Shown: positions 29,225-37,216, counted from the first letter of the stretch. The stretch: 64,000 nucleotides of DNA from an uncultured Alistipes sp. (GCF_963931675.1 NZ_OZ007039.1:1645657-1709656), one strand, 5' to 3'. The notes: generated by a model from the sequence alone, not told the origin. Program-made: numbers and translations.

Positions 29225-30370
29225 ATGGGGATCGTGAGACATTGGCATTTGTTGCTGCTGTTGTCGGCAGCCGGATTATGTTCATGCAGTGACGGCCGCC
29301 TCTCTGTGGTTTCGTCGGATTTCGGGGCGCTTTCGACCGGAGAGCGAACGACGCTTTACACCCTGACGAACAGTTCGGGCGCAGGGATGACCGTGTGCGA
29401 TTATGGCGCGCGGATCGTCAGCATTCAGGTCCCGGACCGGAACGGCGAGTTGGGAGATGTCGTCGTGGGGTACGGAGACATCGCATCGTTTGAAGAGGGC
29501 GCGGAGCGGTTCATGGGCTGCGTCATCGGCCGCTACGGGAACCGGATCAACCATGCCTCGTTTTCCATCGATGGCCAAAGGTACGAACTGGTGCCAAACG
29601 AACTGCGGGACGGAGTTCCCGTCCAGTGCCATGGCGGTCCCGTGGGTTTCGACCGCTTTGTCTGGAAGGGTACGCCCCTGCAGGAGAAGGATCGGGTCGG
29701 CGTGCGATTCCAGCGGGTCAGCCCCGACGGCGAACAGGGCTATCCCGGGAATCTGGACTGCTCGGTGACCTATTGGTGGACCGAAGGGAATGTCTGCCGC
29801 ATCGAATACGAGGCGACCACCGACCGCCCGACCGTCGTCAACCTCTCGAACCATACGGTATTCAACCTGAAGGGCCCGGGGGACCGCTATGTCATGAACC
29901 ATCTGATGCAGGTGGAGTCCGATACGTATGTCCTGGCCAACCGGCAGCTTTGTCCCGACCGGCTCCTTCCGGTGGAGGGATCGCCGTTTGACTTCCGGCA
30001 GATGCGCCGGGTCGATTACCGGCTGGATGACTATGCCGATGAGCAGTTGCGCATTGCCAACGGCATGTCTGGGTGCTGGATCGTTCGGGATTGGGACGGG
30101 ACGTTGCGGAAGGTCGTGGATCTCTACGCCCCGGAAAGCGGCCGCGGCGTCGTGACCTTGAGTACCGAACCGGCGTTTCTTACCTTTACGGGCCGGACGT
30201 TCGATGGCAGTCAGATCGGGAAATACGGTCCGATGGAAAAGTACTGCGGAATGCTCCTGGAGACATTCCATGTCGCCGATTCGCCGAATCAGTCCGAATT
30301 CCCGTCGACCGTGCTCCGACCCGGTGAAACCTACTCCTCGGTAACCGAGTGGCACTTCTATGTCAAATAG
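29225..30370 (+). CDS. Lipoprotein aldose 1-epimerase
   Basis: A 381-residue GalM-family protein that interconverts alpha and beta anomers of sugars. Family motifs: GARIVSIQVPDRNG, GCVIGRYGNRI, CHGGPVGFDRFVW, VNLSNHTVFNLKG (active-site His) and LETFHVADSPNQSEFPSTVLRPGE (catalytic Glu in the LET element). Unlike the cytosolic enzyme it has a lipoprotein signal (LCSCSDG), so it acts in the periplasm or at the surface. The stop is followed directly by a sequence change into mobilisation-like fragments. Confidence 0.92.
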   Translation: MGIVRHWHLLLLLSAAGLCSCSDGRLSVVSSDFGALSTGERTTLYTLTNSSGAGMTVCDYGARIVSIQVPDRNGELGDVVVGYGDIASFEEGAERFMGCVIGRYGNRINHASFSIDGQRYELVPNELRDGVPVQCHGGPVGFDRFVWKGTPLQEKDRVGVRFQRVSPDGEQGYPGNLDCSVTYWWTEGNVCRIEYEATTDRPTVVNLSNHTVFNLKGPGDRYVMNHLMQVESDTYVLANRQLCPDRLLPVEGSPFDFRQMRRVDYRLDDYADEQLRIANGMSGCWIVRDWDGTLRKVVDLYAPESGRGVVTLSTEPAFLTFTGRTFDGSQIGKYGPMEKYCGMLLETFHVADSPNQSEFPSTVLRPGETYSSVTEWHFYVK

Positions 30371-30428
30371 TATGATTCCCGCCTCCTTTTGCCGTTGACG
30401 CTGCTCGGACTGCTGTTCTCCGTCCGGG

Positions 30429-30700
30429 TGTGGGGCTGCGGATTTACTCACCTGACCAAGAACAACAACGGCATTTTCGGGAGCAAGGAAGCCATCGAGG
30501 CCTGCAAAAGGTCATTGGGCGAAGAAATGATTGTAAGCCTGCAGGTATATACCGATGCAAACGACAAGGACATGCGCAAGCGCGGGATCTTCACCACCAA
30601 GGATTTGCTTTACAAGATACTGGAAGTGCTTACAGACCATGTGGAGAAAGACAGGCGGAATCAAGCGGCTATGGGGCAAAATACCCGATGGTCGGCATAA
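30429..30700 (+). pseudogene. 5'-truncated conserved protein of a mobile element
   Basis: The frame reads CGFTHLTKNNNGIFGSKEA, then an acidic/basic helical region ending in NQAAMGQNTRWSA. It looks like the C-terminal part of a protein whose N-terminus was lost where the island meets the aldose epimerase gene; the codons before it (30389-30428) read like unrelated sequence. I do not recognise the family. It overlaps the next gene by about 60 bases in another frame. Confidence 0.5.
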
Positions 30701-30971
30701 GAATCCTTACGCATGGGCGGGTATCGGTTGTACGCTCGTGTCCTTTGCCTTGTTCATCGTCAATTGGATGCAGTGGCATGAATACCGGGAGGAAAACAGG
30801 AGGTTGAGAACGGTTGCTGACAAGTATCAAGTGACCACGGTCATGGTCAACGAAATGTACCCGGAACTGGCTTTGACCGTCGGGGCAAACGAGAAACTGG
30901 CGGAAACGGTCGGTGTGGATTCTACTCTGACCGTGTTCCACAGGCAGCTTGAAAAAGTGAGGCATAAATAA
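30639..30971 (+). CDS. Small single-pass membrane protein of a mobile element
   Basis: A 110-residue protein starting MWRKTGGIKRLWGK. One transmembrane helix (AWAGIGCTLVSFALFIVNW, about 26-44) is followed by a charged coiled region and a C-terminus rich in alternating charges. Its overlap with the preceding truncated frame suggests translational coupling in an ancestral operon. Small proteins of this build occur beside relaxase genes in Bacteroides elements (from memory); function unknown. Confidence 0.6.
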   Translation: MWRKTGGIKRLWGKIPDGRHKNPYAWAGIGCTLVSFALFIVNWMQWHEYREENRRLRTVADKYQVTTVMVNEMYPELALTVGANEKLAETVGVDSTLTVFHRQLEKVRHK

Positions 30972-30975
30972 ATCC

Positions 30976-31197
30976 TTAGTAATCCTCATAACCTTTACGG
31001 AGTTCGGGAATTATAATTTCGTTATCGGGCAGTTCACGGACGAATTTGTCCCATTCCTTCATAGGCAGATCCTTTATGGAGACAGAAACGGTGAAGGAAA
31101 CGACACCGGCAGACGCCGCCGCTTCCTTCAGCTTTTTTGCCAACAGTTTCTTTTCCACTGGCGTATATCCCGGCAAGGTGGTAACGGTGATGTGCAT
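30976..31197 (-). CDS. Tautomerase-like small protein lacking Pro-1
   Basis: A 73-residue protein whose pattern (GYTPVEKKLLAKKLKEA... then SVSIKDLPMKEWDKFV) matches the beta-alpha-beta unit of the 4-oxalocrotonate tautomerase superfamily. The catalytic N-terminal proline is absent: the protein begins Met-His. It would therefore not work as a normal tautomerase. It lies 18 bases after the aldo/keto reductase gene and belongs to the AraC-controlled unit. Confidence 0.65.
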   Translation of the reverse strand: MHITVTTLPGYTPVEKKLLAKKLKEAAASAGVVSFTVSVSIKDLPMKEWDKFVRELPDNEIIIPELRKGYEDY

Positions 31198-31215
31198 GAC
31201 TTACAAAAGTTTTAA

Positions 31216-32046
31216 TCACCACCCCGCCAAATGAATCTTGTGCGTAGGAGCTGGAAACGCCCGGTCGATGTCTCGCAGGTCTTCTTCCGTCAGGGATATG
31301 TCAAGACTTCGGGCATTCTCCTCCACATGGGCGATGCTGCTTGCCTTGGGGATGGCGATGATATTCTGCGTCCGCATTACCCATGCCAGCATGATTTGTG
31401 TGGGAGTAGCATCATGCCTGCAGGCTATCTCTGTCAGCGTCTTGTGGTTGCGCAACCGTCCTTCGCCCAGCGGCGTGTAGGCCATGACAGGAATCTTCTG
31501 TTTCTCGCTCCACGGGATAAGGTCGTATTCGATGCCCCAGTCTTTCAGATTGTAGAGCACCTGATTGGCGGCGCAGTCCTTGCCGTGCGGCAGCGAAAGA
31601 ATCTGTTCCATGTCCGCCACATCGAGATTGCTCATGCCCCATTGCCGGATTTTCCCTTCCTGCTGCAGTTCCACCAAAGCACGGACGGTCTCGGCAAACG
31701 GGTAACGGCCTATCCAATGCAATAGGTAAAGATCGATGTAATCCGTGCCGAGCCGTCGCAGGCTCCGCTCGCAGGCACGTTTTGTTCCCTCGTAGCTGGC
31801 ATTGCTGGGCAGCACCTTGCTGACGATGAACGCCTGTTCGCGGCAATCACGCACGGCTTCGCCTACGAGGTCTTCCGTACCGTACATCTCGGCGGTATCT
31901 ATCAATGTCAAGCCTAAATCAACGCCACGGCGCAAAGCTTTTATTTCCTCGTTGCGTCTGCGTCCCATTTGGTAGGTGCCTTGACCGAGCGGGCAGACCT
32001 GCTGCCCGTCCCGGAAAGTGATGTGCCTTTGCATGCCGCTTATCAT
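31216..32046 (-). CDS. Aldo/keto reductase
   Basis: A 276-residue soluble NAD(P)H-dependent oxidoreductase. The catalytic tetrad is visible: Asp50 (LIDTAEMYG), Tyr55, Lys77 (IVSKVLP) and His110 (YLLHW). The cofactor region includes IIAIPKASSIAHVEENA. Substrate is unknown; the neighbours (alcohol dehydrogenase, hydrolase) suggest handling of reactive aldehydes or quinones. Its start overlaps the stop of the upstream chimeric gene as ATGA. Confidence 0.9.
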   Translation of the reverse strand: MISGMQRHITFRDGQQVCPLGQGTYQMGRRRNEEIKALRRGVDLGLTLIDTAEMYGTEDLVGEAVRDCREQAFIVSKVLPSNASYEGTKRACERSLRRLGTDYIDLYLLHWIGRYPFAETVRALVELQQEGKIRQWGMSNLDVADMEQILSLPHGKDCAANQVLYNLKDWGIEYDLIPWSEKQKIPVMAYTPLGEGRLRNHKTLTEIACRHDATPTQIMLAWVMRTQNIIAIPKASSIAHVEENARSLDISLTEEDLRDIDRAFPAPTHKIHLAGW

Positions 32047-32603
32047 TTCAGATATTCACGATAGAACGCCTCTATCTTGTCGAACGGTATCTTGTCGAAG
32101 TTGTCGTAGAGGTCGGTATGGTTGGCACCGGGGATAATCAGCAGCTCCTTGTTGTTGCCGGTCAGCTTCTTGTAGGGATCCTCGCTGAAGTAGCGTGAAT
32201 GAGCCTTCTCCCCGTGGACAAGCAGCACGGCACTGCGGATTTCGCCTGCATAGGTCAGTATCGGCATGTTCAGGAACGAGAGTGTCGATGTCTTGTTCCA
32301 CCCGCTGGTGGCGGCAACGGTGGCCTTGATGCATTCGTCCCCGTGCAGGCTGTACGTTCCCAAGCCGAGCACGGGCATGGTGTAGCCGCTGCTGAGCGTG
32401 ATGACGGGCGGCATGCCGTTCTCGCCTTGGGTCAGGTCGAACAGACCTTCGTCGCTTTCCTCCGTATTGTTTTCGTTCTCATCGCCGCCGCAGGTAATCT
32501 CATTTTCCGCAGTTTGCTGATGCGTTCCGTCCGTGCCGCAGGCATTCGCTGACAAGGCCATGCAGCAGAGCATCGTGAAGAATAACAGTTTTCGTTTCAT
32601 CAT
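32043..32603 (-). pseudogene. Chimeric lipoprotein: aldo/keto reductase N-terminus joined to alpha/beta-hydrolase C-terminus
   Basis: The 186-residue frame opens with a lipoprotein signal (SANAC) and an acidic linker, then the start of an aldo/keto reductase (PPVITLSSGYTMPVLGLGTYSL, about 63-85). Near residue 98 it switches without losing frame to the C-terminal half of a dienelactone-hydrolase-type protein (MPILTYAGEIRSAVLLVHGEKAHSRYFSEDPYKKL..., catalytic-type GANH). Neither half keeps a full active site. The simplest reading is one large in-frame deletion between two neighbouring genes. It has its own promoter and heads the operon. Confidence 0.75.
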
Positions 32604-32632
32604 ATCCTGTCGTTAGATTTCTTGTCACGATG

Positions 32633-32640
32633 CAAAGATA
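32633..32640 (-). promoter_or_regulatory. -7 box of the chimera/reductase operon
   Basis: TATCTTTG on the minus strand (complement of 32633-32640), about 30 bases before the start codon and 26 bases from the shared 34-bp element. Confidence 0.7.
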
Positions 32641-32666
32641 CGCTGAAAATGCTGCCCCATAATTGG

Positions 32667-32700
32667 TGTGAAGCTCAAATCGTATTGGTGAAAAGGTCAA
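32667..32700 (-). promoter_or_regulatory. Putative AraC-regulator site 1
   Basis: A 34-base element 26 bases upstream of the -7 box. It matches site 2 at 34034-34067 in 29 of 34 positions. Read on the minus strand it contains two TTGA-led half sites about 22 bases (two helical turns) apart, as expected for an AraC-type dimer. Confidence 0.65.
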
Positions 32701-32777
32701 TTACATATAACGATAATTGCAAAAAAAGCCCTGGCAATCAGAAATCGTCAGGGCAGGCATTCGCTTTCATTAAACTT

Positions 32778-33948
32778 TTACCGATAAGCCCTTTCAAAAA
32801 TGCCTGCACAATCCTCATGCGACATTTCGCAGGGATTGGCGGCAAAGAGGCCACCCATTGTTTCGCGGGCATTACGTGCCAGTGTGTCACACTCTTCCTT
32901 ACGGATGCCGTAGTCGCTCATCTTCAGGTTATCTACGCCACAGGCTTTCTGCAAATCGGCAAGCGCGGTCAGGAAGTCTTCGGGCTTGTCGGCGTCTTTC
33001 ATGCCCATCGCACGCGCCATCTTGATGAACTGTCCGTCGCAGGCATGGCGTTCCACGAAGAAGCGGTAGAACTCGTTGGAAATCATAATCAGCCCTGCGC
33101 CGTGCGGCAAATCATAGTGATAGGCACTCATGGCGTGTTCCATCGAATGCTCGGCGGTGGTGCTGGTGAGTTGCATCGTCAGTCCGGCAATCGTGCTGCC
33201 GTAAGCTACCGCTTCACGGGCTTCCATGTCGTTGCCGTCCTTCACCGCACGGGGCAGGTATTTGGCGATATGCTCGATGGCCGACAACGCTATCGGTTCA
33301 CTCAACACGTTCACAAAGCGGCTGATCATCACTTCCGTATTGTGGAACAAGGCGTCAAATCCCTGATATGCAGTGTACTTGGCAGGAACGGTACGCATCA
33401 GTTCCGGGTCCACAATGGCAAGCACTGGATTCAGTTCCGGTGTGCCGAAGCCTATCTTCTCGTTGGTCTCGTGGTTGGAGATGACACCCCAGCAATTGAT
33501 TTCCGAGCCTGTGCCCGAAGTGGTGGCGATGGTTACGATAGGCAGTCCCGGATGCTGCAAGGGTTGCGCCTTGCCCGTACCGCCGCAGACATAGTCCCAC
33601 AGGTCACCGGGATTGGTGGCCATTGCAGCCACAGCCACGGCAGAATCAAGCACTGCACCGCCACCCAGCGCAAGGATGAAGTCGCAACCGTTTTCCTTGG
33701 CGCAGGCGGCAGCTTACCACCTCTTTCGAGGGATTTTCGTGGACATTATTACAAATTGTGTAGGCAATACCAGCCTTTTCCAACTGTGCTGTCACACGGT
33801 CGAGCGTGCCGTTTACCTTTACAGACTTTCCGCTTGAAATCAGCAGCAATGCTTTCTTGCCCGGCAGCTTTTGATTGCCGAGTTCATTCAACTTACCTCG
33901 ACCGAACAGCAGCTTGGTCGGCGTGAAAAGATTAAAATCCATGTTCAT
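32778..33948 (-). pseudogene. Frameshifted iron-containing alcohol dehydrogenase
   Basis: The N-terminal part (from the ATG at 33948: FTPTKLLFGRGKLNELG...) and the C-terminal part (ALGGGAVLDSAVAVAAMATNPGD onward to 32778) lie in different frames. The break is at about 33712-33717: after NPSKEVV the expected AAACAKENGCDFILALGGG continues in another frame, so two bases are missing or one is extra. The metal-site region (EHAMSAYHYDLPHGAG) and NAD motif are intact. The family reduces aldehydes to alcohols. Either recently inactivated or an assembly error. Confidence 0.85.
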
Positions 33949-33999
33949 CGTTTTATCTCCTTATATTGATTAGGCATTTATACTCCTTGATTACGGATG

Positions 34000-34007
34000 C
34001 AAAGGTA
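34000..34007 (-). promoter_or_regulatory. -7 box of the alcohol dehydrogenase gene
   Basis: TACCTTTG on the minus strand, about 50 bases before the start codon; the 34-bp shared element begins 26 bases further upstream. Confidence 0.7.
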
Positions 34008-34033
34008 AAGCAAAAGCCCCACAACGCGATTGC

Positions 34034-34067
34034 TGTGAGGCTCAAATAGTGTTGGTAAAAAGTTCAA
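34034..34067 (-). promoter_or_regulatory. Putative AraC-regulator site 2
   Basis: Near-copy of the element at 32667-32700, at exactly the same distance (26 bases) from its -7 box. The promoter has no good -33 element, consistent with dependence on an activator. Confidence 0.65.
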
Positions 34068-34093
34068 ATAAACATGTAAACCCATAAAGTCTT

Positions 34094-34432
34094 TCAGAGA
34101 ACCGCAACCGATTTGCGTATGTTCTCCAAAATAGCGGAAAGTTTGTTGTCTCTCCGGGCGGTTTGCATATTATAGTCAGTCTGCAAACCGAGCCATATTG
34201 TTGCGGCAATCCCTGTCGCAGCCTCAATTTTTAATGCCGTATCAGTGGTTATCGAACGTTTTCCGTTGATTATCTCGTTGAATGCCGTATAAGGCATACC
34301 GATTATCCCGGCAAATTTTCTTTGCGACATTCCACGTGCCTGCAATTCGTCCTTGAGCATTTCTCCCGGATGTATGGCCACCGCACAGGCCAACTCGTTG
34401 GGGGCATAGATTTTCTTTGCTGTTGCTTCCAT
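34094..34432 (-). CDS. higA: HigA-type antitoxin
   Basis: A 112-residue XRE helix-turn-helix protein with the HigA hallmark AVAIHPGEMLKDELQARGMSQRKFAGIIG (about 18-46) and GKRSITTDTALKIEAATG. It neutralises the toxin encoded 7 bases upstream and represses the shared promoter. The toxin-first order is typical of higBA. Confidence 0.9.
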   Translation of the reverse strand: MEATAKKIYAPNELACAVAIHPGEMLKDELQARGMSQRKFAGIIGMPYTAFNEIINGKRSITTDTALKIEAATGIAATIWLGLQTDYNMQTARRDNKLSAILENIRKSVAVL

Positions 34433-34439
34433 ATCGCGT

Positions 34440-34757
34440 TTATTTATAATGGTTACTGATGTCCAACAAACGGCATACGGTTATTACCTGTTCGCCGAGA
34501 ACCTCCCTGACTGTAAATTCAAGGCGGTATTTGATATTGATGCGCACGGATGAAATACCTTTCTTGTCGCCTTGCAGCACTTCGTAGTTCAAGGAGCGTA
34601 TGCGGTAAAGCTGTTCTACATTTTCAGCGCGTATGAGAAACATCACGCATTTGTAGTAGCCCCTGATTACCTCGGGCTGGTAGCGCTGCTTCTTGTCACT
34701 TGTGCGGCCTTGCTCGAATAGCTCACGCAAATAGTCTTTATCGAACTCTATATACAT
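34440..34757 (-). CDS. higB: HigB/RelE-type toxin
   Basis: A 105-residue basic protein of the RelE/HigB mRNA-interferase fold (LRELFEQGRT, YYKCVMFLIRAENVEQLYRIRSLNYEVLQGD, SVRINIKYRLEF). It would cut mRNA on the ribosome when free of HigA. First gene of the pair, about 30 bases after its -7 box. Confidence 0.88.
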   Translation of the reverse strand: MYIEFDKDYLRELFEQGRTSDKKQRYQPEVIRGYYKCVMFLIRAENVEQLYRIRSLNYEVLQGDKKGISSVRINIKYRLEFTVREVLGEQVITVCRLLDISNHYK

Positions 34758-34766
34758 ATATCCGTT

Positions 34767-34801
34767 TTATTGTGCTGCAAATTTATTGTGCTGCAAAGAT
34801 A
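34767..34801 (-). promoter_or_regulatory. higBA promoter with two 15-bp direct repeats
   Basis: TATCTTTG lies at the complement of 34794-34801. TTATTGTGCTGCAAA occurs exactly twice, at 34767-34781 and 34783-34797, a 16-bp period, covering the -7 box and start point. This is the expected position of an autoregulatory HigA operator. Confidence 0.75.
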
Positions 34802-34856
34802 ATGCTTTTCCGCGGAATATCCACAAAAATAGTGAATATATTGTCCTTAATAATAG

Positions 34857-35711
34857 CTATACAATTGCGGTTACTGCAGTCGGAGCGATACCATACTGTT
34901 TCTTGAATGCCGCCGAAAAATGCGACTGGTTTCTAAATCCCACTTTGGCATAGACATCCACTACCTTGTTTCCTCCCTCCTTCATCAAGTTGTAGGCAAC
35001 CTCCAACCGCTTGCGTATAAGCCACTTTTCGGGTGTCAGGTCGCTTATCTTCTTGAAGTCACGCTTGAACGTGGCAAGGCTTCTTCCCGTGTAGTGCGCC
35101 AAATCCTCCATTGAGAACTCGTACATATAGTTCTTGTTCAGGAAGTCCAGGATGTCGATTTTCCACGGCTCGTTGAAATCGAACAGCGTAGGCGCAAACC
35201 GTTTGTCGATATGAAGCAGGGCGAGCAGCCCTTCCTGCAGTTTCAGGTGCATGAAATCGTCCTGAGGCTTTACTTCCGGGTCGAAAAACGGTGTCAACGA
35301 GGCGAAAAGGCTTGTTATTTCCGCTGTCTTGGGCAGCTTAATGACTTCCTCCTTCAGTTTCGGCGTATTGGCCGGAACCTTGCGCTGTCCGAGCTTCGTG
35401 TACATCTCCCGCAGGAAATTACGGGTAAAGTTCAGGAAAATGCCGCAATAGCGTTCCCCATTTGCCGTCTTTTTATACATGGTGATATGGTGGTCGCGCG
35501 GGATAAAGACACATTCTCCCTTTCCGACATGGATTTGCTCTTTGCCGTTGTCCAATATCATTTCGCCGGAATACACGTAATTCATCGCATACTCCCGCGA
35601 GCGGTGGATGCAACCGCTGATGTCATCGTAAAAGAAGCTGTAAAACACGTCCTCATAGTTGAATATGAGTTTCATCGGACCGAGATTTTCTTCTATCTGT
35701 TTCTGTTTCAT
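34857..35711 (-). CDS. AraC-family transcriptional regulator
   Basis: A 284-residue protein with an N-terminal cupin-like sensing domain (YVYSGEMILDNG..., VFIPRDHHITMYK) and a C-terminal double helix-turn-helix (FSMEDLAHYTGRSLATFKRDFKK, VVDVYAKVGFRNQSHFSAAFKKQYGIAP). It lies beside the reductase/dehydrogenase genes, and a degenerate version of their shared 34-bp element lies upstream of its own promoter, so it is the likely controller of the cluster. Confidence 0.92.
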   Translation of the reverse strand: MKQKQIEENLGPMKLIFNYEDVFYSFFYDDISGCIHRSREYAMNYVYSGEMILDNGKEQIHVGKGECVFIPRDHHITMYKKTANGERYCGIFLNFTRNFLREMYTKLGQRKVPANTPKLKEEVIKLPKTAEITSLFASLTPFFDPEVKPQDDFMHLKLQEGLLALLHIDKRFAPTLFDFNEPWKIDILDFLNKNYMYEFSMEDLAHYTGRSLATFKRDFKKISDLTPEKWLIRKRLEVAYNLMKEGGNKVVDVYAKVGFRNQSHFSAAFKKQYGIAPTAVTAIV

Positions 35712-35741
35712 ATTCGTCCTTTCTTTCTTTTTTCTGCTTGC

Positions 35742-35749
35742 AAAATTAT
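35742..35749 (-). promoter_or_regulatory. -7 box of the AraC-regulator gene
   Basis: TAATTTTG on the minus strand, 30 bases before the start codon, fits TAnnTTTG. Confidence 0.55.
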
Positions 35750-35774
35750 AAAATTAACCCCGTATCGCCATTGT

Positions 35775-35808
35775 TATGCGGCTCATTTTTTTGTATAAAA
35801 AATAGAGA
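35775..35808 (-). promoter_or_regulatory. Degenerate AraC-regulator site 3 (autoregulation candidate)
   Basis: TATGCGGCTCA at its left end matches TGTGAGGCTCA of site 2 in 9 of 11 positions, and the A-rich right part also matches; overall about 19 of 34. It starts 25 bases from the -7 box, almost the spacing of sites 1 and 2. Confidence 0.4.
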
Positions 35809-35921
35809 AACTGCAGTTGACTTATTCAAAAAAGCATGAATTTGGATGAGCATTTATATTTCGCTCTTCATTGTTTATAGCAGATTTCGGCTTTATCAAT
35901 GAAAAAAAGTGTTCAGAGTAT

Positions 35922-35951
35922 TTGATTTTCATGTCGGATATTTTAACTTTG
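35922..35951 (+). promoter_or_regulatory. Promoter of the truncated barrel gene
   Basis: TTG (35922-35924), 19 bases and TAACTTTG (35944-35951): an exact consensus. It gives a leader of about 115 bases. The rest of the gap 35712-36075 shows only the AraC promoter. Confidence 0.8.
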
Positions 35952-36075
35952 TTATACTTTTCTAAGAGTATGAACGTAAAAACATAAATCCTAATATGAG
36001 TTTCTTGCAGATGATGATGTCATGCAGACTCAATCTTGCGATGTGAATTCGGAACCTTTTAACTTAATAAAATAA

Positions 36076-36339
36076 ATGAGGATAAAAACATTGCTTCTTT
36101 TTGCCCTTGCGGCGAGTGCTTCGACCGTGATGACGGCATCTGCACAGGACAGCGGGTGGTGGATCGGAGGGCGTGTGGGTTATTGGCTCGACAAGGTCGA
36201 TAACGTCAGCTCGAACAGTTTCGCGCTGGCTCCCGAGTTCGGCTATGACTTCAACTCTTACTATAACGGCGGCGGCGATGGTTTCGGATTCAACTTCAAA
36301 TCTTCCGACCTGCGCTTCGGGTTCTTCTACTCATTCTAA
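36076..36339 (+). CDS. Shortened outer-membrane barrel protein, 87 residues
   Basis: A signal peptide (cut near TASAQ, residue 24) is followed by GGRVGYWLDKVDNVSSN and APEFGYDFN, which look like the first strands of a small outer-membrane barrel, then FGFNFKSSDLRFGFFYSF, which looks like the last strand with a terminal Phe. The protein has too few strands for a barrel by itself, so the middle has probably been deleted in frame. It may still be expressed: promoter and terminator-like hairpin are intact. Confidence 0.65.
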   Translation: MRIKTLLLFALAASASTVMTASAQDSGWWIGGRVGYWLDKVDNVSSNSFALAPEFGYDFNSYYNGGGDGFGFNFKSSDLRFGFFYSF

Positions 36340-36352
36340 TTCGAAATAATCT

Positions 36353-36413
36353 GAAACCGCCGGCGGCCGCAGCGACACTATTGTCCAAGGTACCGAAAGC
36401 CGGCGGCGGTTTC
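36353..36413 (+). terminator. GC-rich hairpin between barrel and aquaporin genes
   Basis: GAAACCGCC... (36353-36367) pairs with ...GGCGGTTTC (36399-36413) around a 31-base loop. It ends 17 bases before the aquaporin start. Confidence 0.5.
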
Positions 36414-36430
36414 CTAAATCAATTCATCCC

Positions 36431-37090
36431 ATGAAAAACAAGTATATTGCTGAAGCTCTCGGCACGATGGTATTGGTGCTGCTGGGATGCGGAGCTGCCG
36501 TGTTCAACGGCGGTGCGACGAGCGTAGCCGCAGTACTGACAATTGCATTTGCATTCGGGCTGTCCGTGGTCGCAATGGCATACGCCATCGGTCCGATTTC
36601 GGGTTGCCACATCAATCCAGCCATTACGCTGGGCGTATGGCTCAGCGGCAGAATGAAAGGGAGCGAAGCCTGCGGGTACATGCTGGCACAGGTAATCGGC
36701 GCATTGGCAGGCTCCGCGATCATCTGGGCCATAGTCAACAGCGGAAGCATAACTCTCGGGGCTACGGCGACGGGTGCGAATTCGTATGCCGAAGGCAACC
36801 TTGTACCGGCATTGATCGCAGAAACCGTCTTTTCCTTTATTTTCGTTTTCGTCGTACTTCGGACCACGGATACCGAGAACGGTGCAGGACAGTTTGCAGG
36901 GTTAGCCATCGGGCTGACACTCGTGCTGATCCATATCGTTTGTATTCCGCTGACCGGAACATCTGTTAACCCGGCCCGCTCGATCGCTCCCGCCCTGTTC
37001 GAAGGCGGCACGGCACTTGCACAACTCTGGGTATTCATCGTGGCTCCTTTGTTGGGAGGCGCTTTGGCTGCATTGGCGGTCAAACGATAA
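36431..37090 (+). CDS. aqpZ: Aquaporin (MIP family)
   Basis: A 219-residue inner-membrane channel of six helices with both pore motifs, HINPAITLG (about 56-64) and SVNPARSIAPAL (about 179-190). The residues after the second NPA (Arg-Ser) and the narrow-filter context favour a water-selective AqpZ over a glycerol facilitator. Length is slightly short but complete. It ends just before a strong hairpin. Confidence 0.92.
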   Translation: MKNKYIAEALGTMVLVLLGCGAAVFNGGATSVAAVLTIAFAFGLSVVAMAYAIGPISGCHINPAITLGVWLSGRMKGSEACGYMLAQVIGALAGSAIIWAIVNSGSITLGATATGANSYAEGNLVPALIAETVFSFIFVFVVLRTTDTENGAGQFAGLAIGLTLVLIHIVCIPLTGTSVNPARSIAPALFEGGTALAQLWVFIVAPLLGGALAALAVKR

Positions 37091-37103
37091 TTCAATAATC
37101 ACA

Positions 37104-37147
37104 AAATCCAACGGCGGCGGGCAGAAATGCCCGCCGCCGTTGGATTT
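37104..37147. terminator. Perfect 20-bp terminator hairpin after the aquaporin gene
   Basis: AAATCCAACGGCGGCGGGCA (37104-37123) pairs without mismatch with 37128-37147 around a GAAA loop. A and T flanks allow function on both strands. Confidence 0.8.
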
Positions 37148-37216
37148 ACGGAAGCTTTGTATGTATAAAGCCAACAGGCCGTGCGTCATTCGTTCATTGC
37201 ATCGATCTTGGGAATC

